Source of the DNA: Pseudomonadota bacterium
Lineage (GTDB): Bacteria > Myxococcota > Myxococcia > Myxococcales > Myxococcaceae
Assembly: GCA_023426545.1 (NCBI GenBank)
Contig: JAFAAN010000037.1
Coordinates: 1 to 64,000, forward strand
Length of the DNA stretch: 64,000 bases
Direction of reading: 5' to 3'
Part shown: positions 25,939-33,884 of the stretch, piece by piece
Position numbering within the stretch: position 1 is the first letter of the stretch
Layout of the letters: each line of letters starts with the position of its first letter
Made by a program: the position numbers and the translations under genes
Notes under the pieces: generated by a model
Told to the model about the DNA's origin: nothing
What the model saw: the letters and a program-made list of their open reading frames with translations, nothing else
Databases searched by the model: none

Positions 25939-27188
25939 GAGGTCTCCTCCTCATGCAGCGACTCCACGCCGTGCATCCCCGCCTGGACGACCCACTCCGC
26001 CCGCGGCGCCTCCAGCCCCTCCACGCCCAGGCGCTTCAGCCGCTGGGCCAGCGTGCCCAGCGCCTCCTCTGCCCAGAGCCGCGCCAGGGCCTCCGGGTCC
26101 TCGGCGAGGAAGCCCACCTCGTCCAGCAGCGTGCGCGCGAAGCCGCCCGCCGCGCACACCGCCTCCAGGTCCACCTCGGGGCGGCTGCTGTCCCGCAGCG
26201 ACTCCAGCAGCACGGGCGGGTGGCAGCGCGCGAGCTGCTCGCGCAGGTCGCTCTCCAGCTGCGCCAGGGCGCCGGGCCGCGCCAGCTCGCGGTGCAGGGG
26301 GCCGCGCCCGGTGAGGGTGAGCCGCACCGCGTGGCCGTCCAGCTCCGGAGCGCAGCGCGACTCCACCACCTCCAGCGTGGTGGCCAGCAGCCCATCCAGC
26401 GTGCCGACACCGGACAGCGGCACCTCCAGCTTGTGCCAGCGCACGCCGTCCACCGGGACGAAGCGGCGCCGCATGCCGCCGTCCTCCACCTCCACCAGCA
26501 TGCACCCGCGCGGGCCCGCTTCGTTCGCGTGCCGCCCCTGCGGGTTGCCCGGGTACACCGCCACGCCGCCGCCTGGTAGCGCGTGCTCGGCGCGCGTGTG
26601 GACATGGCCCAGCGCCCAGTAGTCCAACCCTCGCGAGCCCAGGCCCGCGGCCGTGCAGGGCGCGTAGTTGGCGTGGCCCTCGGCGCCGCCCAGGTTGGCG
26701 TGCAGCAGCCCCACCGTGAAGCCCTCCCCGGTGCGGCGGAAGCGCGCGGAGAGGTCGTCGCGCACCTCCACGTCCGGATAGGAGATGCCCTGCACGCGGC
26801 ACAGGCGCCGGCCCTCGCGCTTCACCTCCACCTCTTCCCAGTCCGGACCGAACACCTTCACCGACGCGGGCAGCCCCAGCGCGCCGGAGTCGCCGCTCAG
26901 CGGGTCATGGTTGCCGTGGACGATGAAGGTGGAGATGCCCGCCGCGTCCAGCCGGCCCAGCTCGCGCCGCAGCGCCAGCCGCGCGCGCACCGAGCGGTCC
27001 TTCATGTCGAAGAGGTCTCCGGCGAGCAGCAGGAAGGCCACCCGTTCGCGCAGGCACAGGTCCGCGATGCGCGTGAGCGCGCGGAACGTCGAGTCCTGGA
27101 AGCGTCCGAGGAGCGGCCCCTGGGTCGCGACACCCCGGAAGGGCGTGTCCAGGTGGAGGTCGGCGGCATGAACGTACTTGAAGGGCAT
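25935..27188 (-). CDS. Metallophosphoesterase nuclease of YhaO/SbcD (Mre11-like) type
   Basis: 417 aa. All phosphoesterase motifs are visible in order: DLHLDTPF (residues 10-17), GDLFD, GNHD with HGNHDPLSG, a His-containing strand LLHANLGGAEGHANY and GHVHTR. These bind two metal ions in Mre11/SbcD nucleases. The C-terminal ~150 residues form the ATPase-binding cap region. ATG 27188 is the first start of the frame and stands at the motif I strand (MPFKYVHAADLHLD). The gene comes first in a two-gene operon with the coiled-coil ATPase. Expected role is ATP-controlled endo/exonuclease on double-strand breaks. Confidence 0.9.
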   Translation of the reverse strand: MPFKYVHAADLHLDTPFRGVATQGPLLGRFQDSTFRALTRIADLCLRERVAFLLLAGDLFDMKDRSVRARLALRRELGRLDAAGISTFIVHGNHDPLSGDSGALGLPASVKVFGPDWEEVEVKREGRRLCRVQGISYPDVEVRDDLSARFRRTGEGFTVGLLHANLGGAEGHANYAPCTAAGLGSRGLDYWALGHVHTRAEHALPGGGVAVYPGNPQGRHANEAGPRGCMLVEVEDGGMRRRFVPVDGVRWHKLEVPLSGVGTLDGLLATTLEVVESRCAPELDGHAVRLTLTGRGPLHRELARPGALAQLESDLREQLARCHPPVLLESLRDSSRPEVDLEAVCAAGGFARTLLDEVGFLAEDPEALARLWAEEALGTLAQRLKRLGVEGLEAPRAEWVVQAGMHGVESLHEEETS

Positions 27189-27431
27189 GGCGCGCCGCCC
27201 ACCGTAGCCGATGCGGCCAGGGGCCCCGACTTTCCGGTCCGGTCGCTCGGTCGCTGGACGACAGCGCCCCCGCCCTTTGTGCCTGGCTGGCGTCGACTCG
27301 CCGCCACACCGGGTGTGGTGGGCAGGACAGAACGCCGGGGCCCCGCCCGCCCGGCTGCTTCCAGCGGGGGCCGGGGCCCGGGAGAGGCCCGGAGCCCCAC
27401 CGGGTTCTAGCGCTGCCTCCCCGTTCGGCCG

Positions 27432-27773
27432 CTACTGCTGGCCGTCGGGGCTGTGCGTCCCGGTGCCCGTGTTGTCGTGGCCCTCGTTCATCATGCCGGA
27501 GCCGCCGGTGCCCGCGTCGTAGCCCTGGTGCATGCCGGAGCCGCCGGTGCCCGCGTCATAGCCCTGCATCTGCTGGCTGCCGCTGCCGCCCCCGCCCCCG
27601 CCCATGCCCTGGCTCGGGTGAGGCTGGCTGCCCTGGCCGCTGCCGCCGGTGCCGCCGCCCATGCCCGGCGCGCTCTGGGTTCCCCTGTGCTCGCGGTTCT
27701 GCTCCCTGCACCCTGTGATGCCCACCACCGCGGCCACCGCGCCCAGCACCATCCACCGCTTGAGAGTCTGCAT
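27432..27773 (-). CDS. Gly-rich repeat lipoprotein
   Basis: 113 aa from ATG 27773 with a good ribosome-binding site (GGGAGGAA, 7 nt upstream). A lipoprotein signal (MQTLKRWMVLGAVAAVVGIT, then GC) is followed by a mature part made almost only of Gly, Ser, Gln, His and Met. It contains two direct copies of GYDAGTGGSGM and degenerate ones before and after them. The longer frame that extends upstream runs through the methyltransferase gene in another frame and is not coding. A surface-exposed, disordered lipoprotein is likely; Met/His richness could bind metal, which is speculation. Confidence 0.8.
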   Translation of the reverse strand: MQTLKRWMVLGAVAAVVGITGCREQNREHRGTQSAPGMGGGTGGSGQGSQPHPSQGMGGGGGGSGSQQMQGYDAGTGGSGMHQGYDAGTGGSGMMNEGHDNTGTGTHSPDGQQ

Positions 27774-27919
27774 CGCGATTCCTCCCTGAGTAGCGACTGG
27801 CCCAAGGCTGGACGCGCTTCTCCCCGGTGGCATCCCACCCCTTCGACCGTTGCGCATGACGGTCCGGAGGCCGAGCGGACGGGCAGGCGGCCGCCACGGC
27901 TCGCGTGCGGGCCGCGCCC

Positions 27920-28801
27920 TCAGCCGGGCCGGCGCAGCACGAGCAGCGCGTACTCGAGGCCGCCATCCAACAGGGCCTGTTGGAGCCGCAGGTGCTCGCG
28001 GTTGGACTCGCCGCGCCCCGCACGGGCGAGCGCGCGCAGCGGGTGCTGAGCGGGGAGGGCGGAGGCGCGCTCGTGGACCAGCAGCTCCAGCGTCAGCGAC
28101 CAGAAGCCCACCACGCGCGAGGACACGTCGTCGCGCGCCTCCAGCTCCAGCCCCGCGGCGTGCGCTGCGGACAGGTACTCGTCGAGCGAGCCGATGCGCG
28201 TGCGCCAGTACCGGTCGAAGGGCGCGGCCAGCTCCGAGCGGCCGAGGAAGCAGTCGGCGATGGCCACCACGCCCCCGGGCTTCAGCAGCGCCCGCGTGCG
28301 GCGGAACCACTCGGCGCGCGGCAGGTAGCAGGCGCTCTCCACCGCGACCACCGCGTCGTAGGCCGCGTGGCCCGGCACCGACAGCGCGTCGCACAGCAAG
28401 GGGCGCACGCGGGGGCCTACGCCCGCCTCCTTCGCGAAGCCGCGCACGAGCGCCACGTGCGCGGGCACGTTCGTCACCGCCGTCACCTGGGCCCGGTGCT
28501 CGGTGGCCCAGAAGAGCGCGCCGCCGCCCAGGCCACAGCCCACGTCCAGCACCTCGCCGCCGTCCGGGAAGCGGCCCACCGCGCGCGCCAGCTCCGCCAG
28601 CAGGGACTCCTGCGCGGCGTGGACGCTCGCGCGCAGCGCCTCCGGTGGCGCGCCGGGCGGAGGCACCAGGTCCACCAGCCCGGAGTGGTAGTGAACGCGC
28701 GGCCCGGGGCCGTACCGCTGGAGCAGCCGCTCCGTCTTCGCCTCGTAGTACGCGCTCACCTCGTCGCGCTTCCAACCGGGTTGCTCGGCCTCGGCCCTCA
28801 T
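27920..28801 (-). CDS. SAM-dependent methyltransferase in isoprenoid-type operon
   Basis: 293 aa. Class I Rossmann methyltransferase with motif I VLDVGCGLGGG (residues 84-94), acidic post-motif residues, and the family feature Y-YE-KTERLLQRYG...HYHSG near the N-terminus. That feature is shared by sterol, tocopherol and geranyl-diphosphate C-methyltransferases. Motifs II/III are CDALSVPGHAAYDAVVAVES and LLKPGGVVAIAD. ATG 28801 overlaps the stop of the isoprenoid-synthase-like gene by 4 nt, so both are made together. The N-terminal block and the partner favour methylation of an isoprenoid or other small lipid over a nucleic acid substrate; this is inference. It is the last gene of the unit; the lipoprotein gene downstream has its own leader. 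Confidence 0.85.
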   Translation of the reverse strand: MRAEAEQPGWKRDEVSAYYEAKTERLLQRYGPGPRVHYHSGLVDLVPPPGAPPEALRASVHAAQESLLAELARAVGRFPDGGEVLDVGCGLGGGALFWATEHRAQVTAVTNVPAHVALVRGFAKEAGVGPRVRPLLCDALSVPGHAAYDAVVAVESACYLPRAEWFRRTRALLKPGGVVAIADCFLGRSELAAPFDRYWRTRIGSLDEYLSAAHAAGLELEARDDVSSRVVGFWSLTLELLVHERASALPAQHPLRALARAGRGESNREHLRLQQALLDGGLEYALLVLRRPG

Positions 28802-29535
28802 GGCTCCCCCTCCAGCAGCAGCGGTTCGATGCGGCGCAGCGCGGCGTCCAGGCAGCGCAGGTCCTGACGCCGCAGGTCCTGCACCGCGGCCCGCGCCCAG
28901 CTCACGACGTCGTGGCGGTCCTCCTCGGGCATGCGGGTGAAGCGCGCGTCGCGCGAGCGGATGTCCTCCGCCACGTGTGCGGCCACGCCCAGCGCCCGGC
29001 CCGCCGCGGCCGCGCGCGGCTCCAGCACCGTGCCGGCCCAGAGCACCCGCAGGTACGCGGCCCACTGCTGGCCGGCGATGCCCTCCGCCACCTGGCGGAA
29101 CAGCGGCGCCGTCCACGCGCGCGCCCGCACCTCCAGCGCCTGGGGGCCGGCGGCCACCGCGAGGGTGCGGAAGGCCTCCTCCAGCACCGGGCCCGGCAGC
29201 CGGGCCCGCGCGCCACACAGCGTGGCGAAGGCGAGGTTCTGGAGGATGAACTGCACGCACGGCCCCACGCGGAGGGGCGCGTCGTGGTACGTGCACTCGC
29301 CGTCGATGAGGTCGTCGGCGAGGTTGCCCGCGCAGAAGCTCAGGAACAGCCCCGCGCCGCGCGTCAGCAGGGCCTCGCGGGGCAGACCGGCCTCCGCGCC
29401 CGCTTCATAGAAGAGGGCCAGCGGGCCCGGCTGCGCCGCCTCCAGCGCCGCGAGCACGTCCCGCTCGGACACCTCCGGCAGCGCGAGCCGGCGCAGCGTC
29501 CGCAGCGCCTCCTGGTACAGGGCGCCGCCGCTCAT
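28798..29535 (-). CDS. Class I isoprenoid-synthase-like protein
   Basis: 245 aa from ATG 29535, all-helical. Two acidic motifs stand where the two Mg-binding motifs of trans-isoprenyl synthases and class I terpene synthases lie: DDLID (74-78, in FCAGNLADDLIDGECTY) and EDIRSRD (190-196, in HVAEDIRSRDARF). The protein is shorter than typical prenyl synthases (about 300 aa) and lacks an obvious second DDxxD, so it may be a divergent synthase, a squalene-synthase-like enzyme, or a binding protein. The start overlaps the stop of the histidine kinase gene by 4 nt and its own stop overlaps the methyltransferase start. A two-step route to a C-methylated terpenoid is a reasonable hypothesis. Confidence 0.65.
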   Translation of the reverse strand: MSGGALYQEALRTLRRLALPEVSERDVLAALEAAQPGPLALFYEAGAEAGLPREALLTRGAGLFLSFCAGNLADDLIDGECTYHDAPLRVGPCVQFILQNLAFATLCGARARLPGPVLEEAFRTLAVAAGPQALEVRARAWTAPLFRQVAEGIAGQQWAAYLRVLWAGTVLEPRAAAAGRALGVAAHVAEDIRSRDARFTRMPEEDRHDVVSWARAAVQDLRRQDLRCLDAALRRIEPLLLEGEP

Positions 29536-30890
29536 GGGTACTCCCTGGGGAGGACCAGGTGCAGCACGGCGCCGCCGCCCGCCGCGTTCCGCCGGTGCAG
29601 CGTGCCGCCGCTGGCGCGCAGCAGACACTCGCTGGTGTAGAGGCCCAGGCCCGTCGCGTGCGCCTTGCTGGTGTAGAGCGCCTCGGTGGGGCGGGTGAGC
29701 TGCACGGGCGGGAAGCCCGGCCCGTCATCGGCGATGGTGACCTCCAGGCGCCCGCTGAGCGGCTCCACGCGCGCGTGGATGTGGACCCGGGCCGCGCCCT
29801 CCTCGCCGTCGCCCTCGCAGGCGTTGAGCACCAGGTTCTCCACCACGCGGCGCAGCGTGGGGGCGCCGCCACGCATGAGCGCGCGCAGGGGCGCCGTGGG
29901 CTGCTCCACCTCCACCTGGATGTCCACGTCCGGGAAGCGCAGGCCCACGCTGGCCTGCACCGAGTCCAGCACCGGCGCCAGCTCCACGGGCTCCGGCTCC
30001 GTGCCGGCGTGGCGGCGGCCCTTGGCGCGGGCGTCCGTCACCGTGTCCCGAATCTGCCGCAGGCTGTCGTTGAGCCGCCGGAGCAGGCCGTCGAACTCGG
30101 AGCGCCCCGGGGCGATGCGGGGCGCGCCCAGCACGGCCAGCATGTCCGCCGCGCTGCCCGCGCTCATGAGCGCGGCGTCGATGTCATGGTGGTGGCCGAG
30201 GACTTCCGCCAGCGCCTGCGACAGGCGGCCCACGTCGCGCTCCTGCTGCTCCAGCAGCTGCGCGTGCACGGCGGCGCGCAGGCGCTCCGCGTCGGCGCGG
30301 GCCCGGTCATGCCGCACGGCGAAGGTGCCCAGGTACAGCTCGGCCGTGAGCGCCGCGGGCCCGATGACGCCGAACAGGGCCAGGTGCTCGTCGCTGCCGC
30401 GCAGGGGCAGGGCCAGGCCCAGGGCCAGCGCGGTGCCCACCGCGAGGAAGGGCTGGCGCGGCGTCACCCGGTGCAGCCGGCCGTGGAAGGCGGTGGTGAA
30501 GAGGAACAGCGAGGCGATGACGGCCGCCCCCGGCAGCGCCGACAGCGCCATCAGCGCGGCCACGAAGAAGTGCATGGCGGAGACGCCGAAGACGAGCCAC
30601 ACCCAGCCCCAGGGCTCGATGCGCCGCCGCCGCCGGTGGACGAGCGAGAAGAGCACGCCGCTGGCCAGCATGGGGGCGGCGCACAGCAGCCCCGTCCCGA
30701 AGTGGATGCCGAAGAAGCTCCGCGCGCCCGGCGCCCAGGCCGCCATGGCGAGCATGCACGGGACGAAGGCGCAGAGCGCCAGCCACGGCCCCGGCGCCGA
30801 GGCCGTCATCACCTCGGCCGCGTTCTGCGCGCGGGTCCATCGCCGGAAGGAGGCCTGGACGGCCTGGCGTCCGGCGGAGCGCGCGCTCAT
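29532..30890 (-). CDS. Membrane histidine kinase in isoprenoid-type operon
   Basis: 452 aa. Five to six hydrophobic helices cover about residues 35-175 without a large periplasmic loop, so the sensor is probably membrane-embedded. A coiled linker (RLRAAVHAQLLEQQERDVGR) leads to a dimerisation region with a cluster GHHHDIDAALMSAG, from which one His is the likely phosphoacceptor. The ATPase domain shows N box ENLVLNACEG, G1 DDGPGF and G2 ATGLGLYTSE. No response regulator is encoded nearby. The gene is joined on both sides by 4-nt overlaps to the small upstream gene and to the isoprenoid-synthase-like gene. A kinase locked into a biosynthetic operon suggests that it senses the product or membrane state. 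Confidence 0.85.
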   Translation of the reverse strand: MSARSAGRQAVQASFRRWTRAQNAAEVMTASAPGPWLALCAFVPCMLAMAAWAPGARSFFGIHFGTGLLCAAPMLASGVLFSLVHRRRRRIEPWGWVWLVFGVSAMHFFVAALMALSALPGAAVIASLFLFTTAFHGRLHRVTPRQPFLAVGTALALGLALPLRGSDEHLALFGVIGPAALTAELYLGTFAVRHDRARADAERLRAAVHAQLLEQQERDVGRLSQALAEVLGHHHDIDAALMSAGSAADMLAVLGAPRIAPGRSEFDGLLRRLNDSLRQIRDTVTDARAKGRRHAGTEPEPVELAPVLDSVQASVGLRFPDVDIQVEVEQPTAPLRALMRGGAPTLRRVVENLVLNACEGDGEEGAARVHIHARVEPLSGRLEVTIADDGPGFPPVQLTRPTEALYTSKAHATGLGLYTSECLLRASGGTLHRRNAAGGGAVLHLVLPREYP

Positions 30891-31312
30891 ACGGTGGCGG
30901 AGACGGCGTCATCCGCCGCTGCGCCGAGGAGGGTGGCCTCCCCGGTGATGCGCTCGGCCCGGAGGCTCAGCTCGTTGACGAGGTCCGCGTTGCCGCGCCG
31001 GAGGAGGTGCACCGCCACCTCGCCGCCCGCGAGCGCGTGGTGGAAGGCCTCCAGGAGGGGCTGGAGCGCCGGGTTGAGCGCGCGGGCGCCCAGGGGGCCC
31101 TCCGTCATGCCCAGCTGGTGGCAGCGCGCCAGGTAGTCCGCCAGTGGGCCGGCGGGAATGGCCTCGCCATGTGGGATGTCCTCGTCCGGCCTGCTCGCCC
31201 GGCTGCGGGGCCGTGCAGGTGCGGGGATGCCCGTGCGGGCATCCCAGCGCGGTGGGCATTCTCGGCGCGTGCGAAGCGGATGAAACCGTATTTCTCGGAC
31301 TCTGGGCGTCAT
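30887..31312 (-). CDS. Small unknown protein, first gene of the kinase/isoprenoid operon
   Basis: The frame ends at 30887 and overlaps the kinase start by 4 nt. From ATG 31312 (GGGGGGAG upstream) it gives 141 aa, but the first ~45 residues are Arg/Pro-rich with no coding character and run across a perfect inverted repeat (31224-31245). The plausible conserved part begins near DEDIPHGEAIPAGPLADYLA and is helical (LLEAFHHALAGGEVAVHLLR). An internal ATG at 31108 would leave 73 aa. The start is therefore unsettled. No family recognised; a regulator or partner of the kinase is suggested only by position. Confidence 0.5.
   Translation of the reverse strand: MTPRVREIRFHPLRTRRECPPRWDARTGIPAPARPRSRASRPDEDIPHGEAIPAGPLADYLARCHQLGMTEGPLGARALNPALQPLLEAFHHALAGGEVAVHLLRRGNADLVNELSLRAERITGEATLLGAAADDAVSATV
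31224..31245. promoter_or_regulatory. Perfect inverted repeat upstream of the kinase/isoprenoid operon
   Basis: Arms GGGATGCCCG and CGGGCATCCC match exactly over 10 bp around a TG centre. It lies between the divergent EamA gene (31485) and the conserved part of the first operon gene, so it may be an operator for either direction or an RNA hairpin in the leader. If it is an operator the operon's first start codon must be downstream of ATG 31312. Confidence 0.5.
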
Positions 31313-31484
31313 GCTGGCTCCCCCCGGGGCCTGGCACATTCGTTTCACCTCCGAGCAAAGCGAAGCGCCCCGAGCCGCGTCAAACTCCTGGACCGGCGAG
31401 TGTTGTCCAGCGTGTTCTCCTCACCCCCCGGGGCGGGAGGGTGGTACGGGGTGGACAGTGGGTGGGGTGGAAGAGGTGCGCGGA

Positions 31485-32375
31485 ATGTCTCGACTCTTGA
31501 CGCGGCCAGGCCCGGTGACGGTGGCCATCCTCACGCTGCTGGTGGCGATGACCTCCATCCAGACGGGGGCCTCGCTGGCCAAGCGTGTCTTCCCCGTGCT
31601 GGGCGCCTCGGGCGCGACGGCGCTGCGCGTCTTCTTCGCGGCGCTCATCCTGGCGGCGGTGTTCCGCCCCTGGCGGCAGCGGCTCACCCGCAAGGATTTG
31701 CTGGCCGTGGCCATCTACGGCGCGGCGCTCGGCGGGATGAACCTGACCTTCTACCTGGCGCTGGAGCGCATCCCGCTGGGGATTGCCGTCGCCATCGAGT
31801 TCACCGGGCCGCTCGCGCTGGCGCTCGTCTCCACGCGCCGGCCGCTCGACTTCCTGTGGGCGCTGCTGGCCGTGGCCGGCATCCTGCTGATTCTTCCGCT
31901 CGCGGAGACGTCACGGACGCTGGACTGGGTGGGCGTCTTCTGGGCCCTGGTGGCCGCCACGTGCTGGGCGCTCTACATCCTCTTCGGCCAGCGGGCCGGG
32001 GGCACCGTCCACGGGGGCACGGCGGCGTCGCTGGGCATGCTCACCGCGGCGCTGCTCGTGATGCCCTTCGGGGTGGCGCACGCGGGCGCGAAGCTGCTGG
32101 ACGTGACGCTGCTGCCCATCATCCTGTGCGTGGCCGTGCTGTCGAGCGCGCTGCCGTACTCCCTGGAGATGTACGCCCTCAAGGCGCTCCCCACGCGCAC
32201 CTTCGGCATCCTGATGAGCCTGGAGCCGGCGCTGGCGGCGGTGTCGGGGCTGCTGCTGCTCGGCGAGCGCCTGTCGCTGGTGCAGTGGCTGGCCATCGGC
32301 TGCATCATCCTGGCGTCCGTGGGCAGCTCCGCGACGTCGCGGAAGGCGGCGGAGGCGCCCGTGGCCGCGGGCTGA
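31485..32375 (+). CDS. EamA/RhtA-type inner-membrane exporter
   Basis: 296 aa from ATG 31485, with about ten hydrophobic helices arranged as two EamA repeats: residues ~12-140 (ATALRVFFAALIL, YGAALGGMNLTFYLALERIP) and ~150-285 (WALVAATCWALYILFGQ, RTFGILMSLEPALAAVSGLL). The repeat ends and the LSLVQWLAIGCIILASVGS helix resemble RhtA-type threonine/homoserine exporters. It is a secondary transporter of the drug/metabolite superfamily; the substrate is not determined. It is divergent from the kinase/isoprenoid operon and shares its control region, so export of that operon's product is possible but speculative. Confidence 0.88.
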   Translation: MSRLLTRPGPVTVAILTLLVAMTSIQTGASLAKRVFPVLGASGATALRVFFAALILAAVFRPWRQRLTRKDLLAVAIYGAALGGMNLTFYLALERIPLGIAVAIEFTGPLALALVSTRRPLDFLWALLAVAGILLILPLAETSRTLDWVGVFWALVAATCWALYILFGQRAGGTVHGGTAASLGMLTAALLVMPFGVAHAGAKLLDVTLLPIILCVAVLSSALPYSLEMYALKALPTRTFGILMSLEPALAAVSGLLLLGERLSLVQWLAIGCIILASVGSSATSRKAAEAPVAAG

Positions 32376-32431
32376 CGGCGGGCCCTCTTCGTGCTCGCAA
32401 GGGGCCCGGCGCCGCGCTAGAGGGTGGCCTC

Positions 32432-33082
32432 ATGCGTGACCGAATCTTGGCCGTGCTCCGCCAACTGTCCCAGACGCCCGAGCTGGAGGCGCGCTGGCTG
32501 CACACCCTGTCCCTGATGGAGTTCATCGGCGCGCGGAAGATTTCGCGCACGGTGGCGGACCGGCACCCGTCGCTGGAGGTGCTGGGACACCTCGCGGACG
32601 AGACGCGCCACGCCTTCGCCTTCAAGCGCCTGTCCGCCGAGGTCGCGGGCGCGGAAATCACCACGCTCCTCTGCCCGGAGGCCGCGGGCCGCTACTTCCA
32701 GGGGCTGGACCACGAGCTGGCGGCCTGGGCGACGTCGTTCACGGGCGCGCCGGACGTCTACCTGCACTACCTGCTCACCACCACCGCCATCGAGCGGCGC
32801 GCCATGGTGCTCTACCCGCTCTACAAGGCGGCCTCGCGCCACCCGGGCGTGCGCGAGGAGCTGGGGCGCGTCGTCATCGAGGAGCAGAGCCACCGGCGCG
32901 ACATCGAGGACGCGTGCGTCGCGCGCCTCACCGCGGTGGGCGCCTCGCTGGAGGCCGCGCTGGCGCTGGAGGAGCGCCTCTTCACGGCCTTCATCGGCGA
33001 GCTGGAGGCGGCGGTGGCGCGTGAGGCGGCCGCCTTCGTCCCCGCGCCGGCCGGAGACGTAGCGGCGCGCGCCAGCGAGTAG
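32432..33082 (+). CDS. Ferritin-like di-iron protein
   Basis: 216 aa, all alpha. Carboxylate/His ligands are spaced as in ferritin-like four-helix bundles: E30, then E57-x-x-H60 (DETRHAF), E121 (TTTAIERRA), and E151-x-x-H154 (IEEQSHRRDIE). That is one Glu and one ExxH motif in each half, enough for a di-iron site. There is no signal peptide. ATG 32432 is chosen because coding character begins there; the longer frame from 31007 runs over the EamA gene. Such proteins may be oxygenases, oxidases or iron-storage relatives. It follows the exporter by 56 bp and may be co-transcribed. Confidence 0.75.
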   Translation: MRDRILAVLRQLSQTPELEARWLHTLSLMEFIGARKISRTVADRHPSLEVLGHLADETRHAFAFKRLSAEVAGAEITTLLCPEAAGRYFQGLDHELAAWATSFTGAPDVYLHYLLTTTAIERRAMVLYPLYKAASRHPGVREELGRVVIEEQSHRRDIEDACVARLTAVGASLEAALALEERLFTAFIGELEAAVAREAAAFVPAPAGDVAARASE

Positions 33083-33094
33083 CCGCGCGGCTAC
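33079..33094. terminator. 16-bp palindrome between convergent genes
   Basis: GTAGCCGCGCGGCTAC is a perfect palindrome that contains the TAG of the ferritin-like gene and the TAG (on the opposite strand) of the methylase-fold gene. Only 8 bp separate the two coding regions. A bidirectional stop for transcription is likely, although no U-run follows. Confidence 0.45.
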
Positions 33095-33843
33095 AGCGCG
33101 CTGTCCTCGCCGCCGGGGGCCCCCGTGCCATGGGCGCCCGCGAGCACCAACGTGCCCTCCCTCAGCTCCGCGCGCAGGTTGCGCGCCTTGCGCGCCCGCT
33201 TGCGGCTGAGCTCCACGCCCACCGCGTCCAGGCCCAGGGCGTTGGCCACGGCCAGCACGGTGCCGTGGCCGCAGAACGGGTCCACCACCGTGCGCGTCTT
33301 CGTGTGCTGGAGGAGGAAGCGGCACGCGATGAGGCAGGCCTCCACGCCCATGCCGCGCGTCCACGTCACCTCGCCCGCCTCGGGCAGGACGTCCGGCGTG
33401 GACTTCGCCATCTCCACGCGCACGCCGCGCGAGAAGCACAGCATGTGGGAGTACGCGGGCCGGCCGAACGTCACCGTCCCGGGCGGCCGCCGGCACACCA
33501 CCTTGTGCCAGAGCATGTCCACGCCCGCCTCCTCCGCGGCGCGCGACACGAGGTAGCCCTTGTCCACCCAGGTGCCCGCTTCCTTCACGTCCGTCTGGTA
33601 GAAGATGGCCACGCCGTCCGGCGGCACGCGCGAGAGGACGAGCGCCGCCGCCCGGATGAACCACGCCTTCCACTCCGCCAGCGAGAGCGACGGGAACTCG
33701 GACATGTCCGGCAGGGAGGCGATGGCCGAGCAGCCCTCCAGGACGGGCTGCGCCTCCAGCCACGTCAGCGCGTCCTCGCAGTACACCGTGCGCCGGGGCC
33801 TCCGCCGCGCCGCGTCCGAGCCGCCTTCCCGTTCATCCGCCAT
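33091..33843 (-). CDS. DNA-methylase-fold SAM-dependent protein
   Basis: 250 aa. The C-terminal part has the N4/N6-methylase-type SAM motif DPFCGHGTVLA followed by ALGLDAVGVELSRKRA. The N-terminal part has YCEDALTWL and the place of catalytic motif IV (normally D/S/N-PP-Y/F) reads SLPDMSE, so the catalytic loop is altered. Motif order (IV before I) is that of beta-class methylases. The region between (GTVTFGRPAYSHMLCFSRG) may bind nucleic acid. No restriction enzyme gene is near. It may modify RNA or DNA, or have become a non-catalytic binder. ATG 33843 is supported by the low-complexity N-terminus only. Confidence 0.7.
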   Translation of the reverse strand: MADEREGGSDAARRRPRRTVYCEDALTWLEAQPVLEGCSAIASLPDMSEFPSLSLAEWKAWFIRAAALVLSRVPPDGVAIFYQTDVKEAGTWVDKGYLVSRAAEEAGVDMLWHKVVCRRPPGTVTFGRPAYSHMLCFSRGVRVEMAKSTPDVLPEAGEVTWTRGMGVEACLIACRFLLQHTKTRTVVDPFCGHGTVLAVANALGLDAVGVELSRKRARKARNLRAELREGTLVLAGAHGTGAPGGEDSAL

Positions 33844-33884
33844 GAGGCCGCGCAGTCTGCCAGAGCGGGGATAGACTCGCGCGC

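Noticed and set aside
29532..30890. Possibility that the kinase next to the isoprenoid genes is a phytochrome-type or light sensor
   Set aside because: No GAF/PHY or chromophore-binding motif; the sensor part is only membrane helices.
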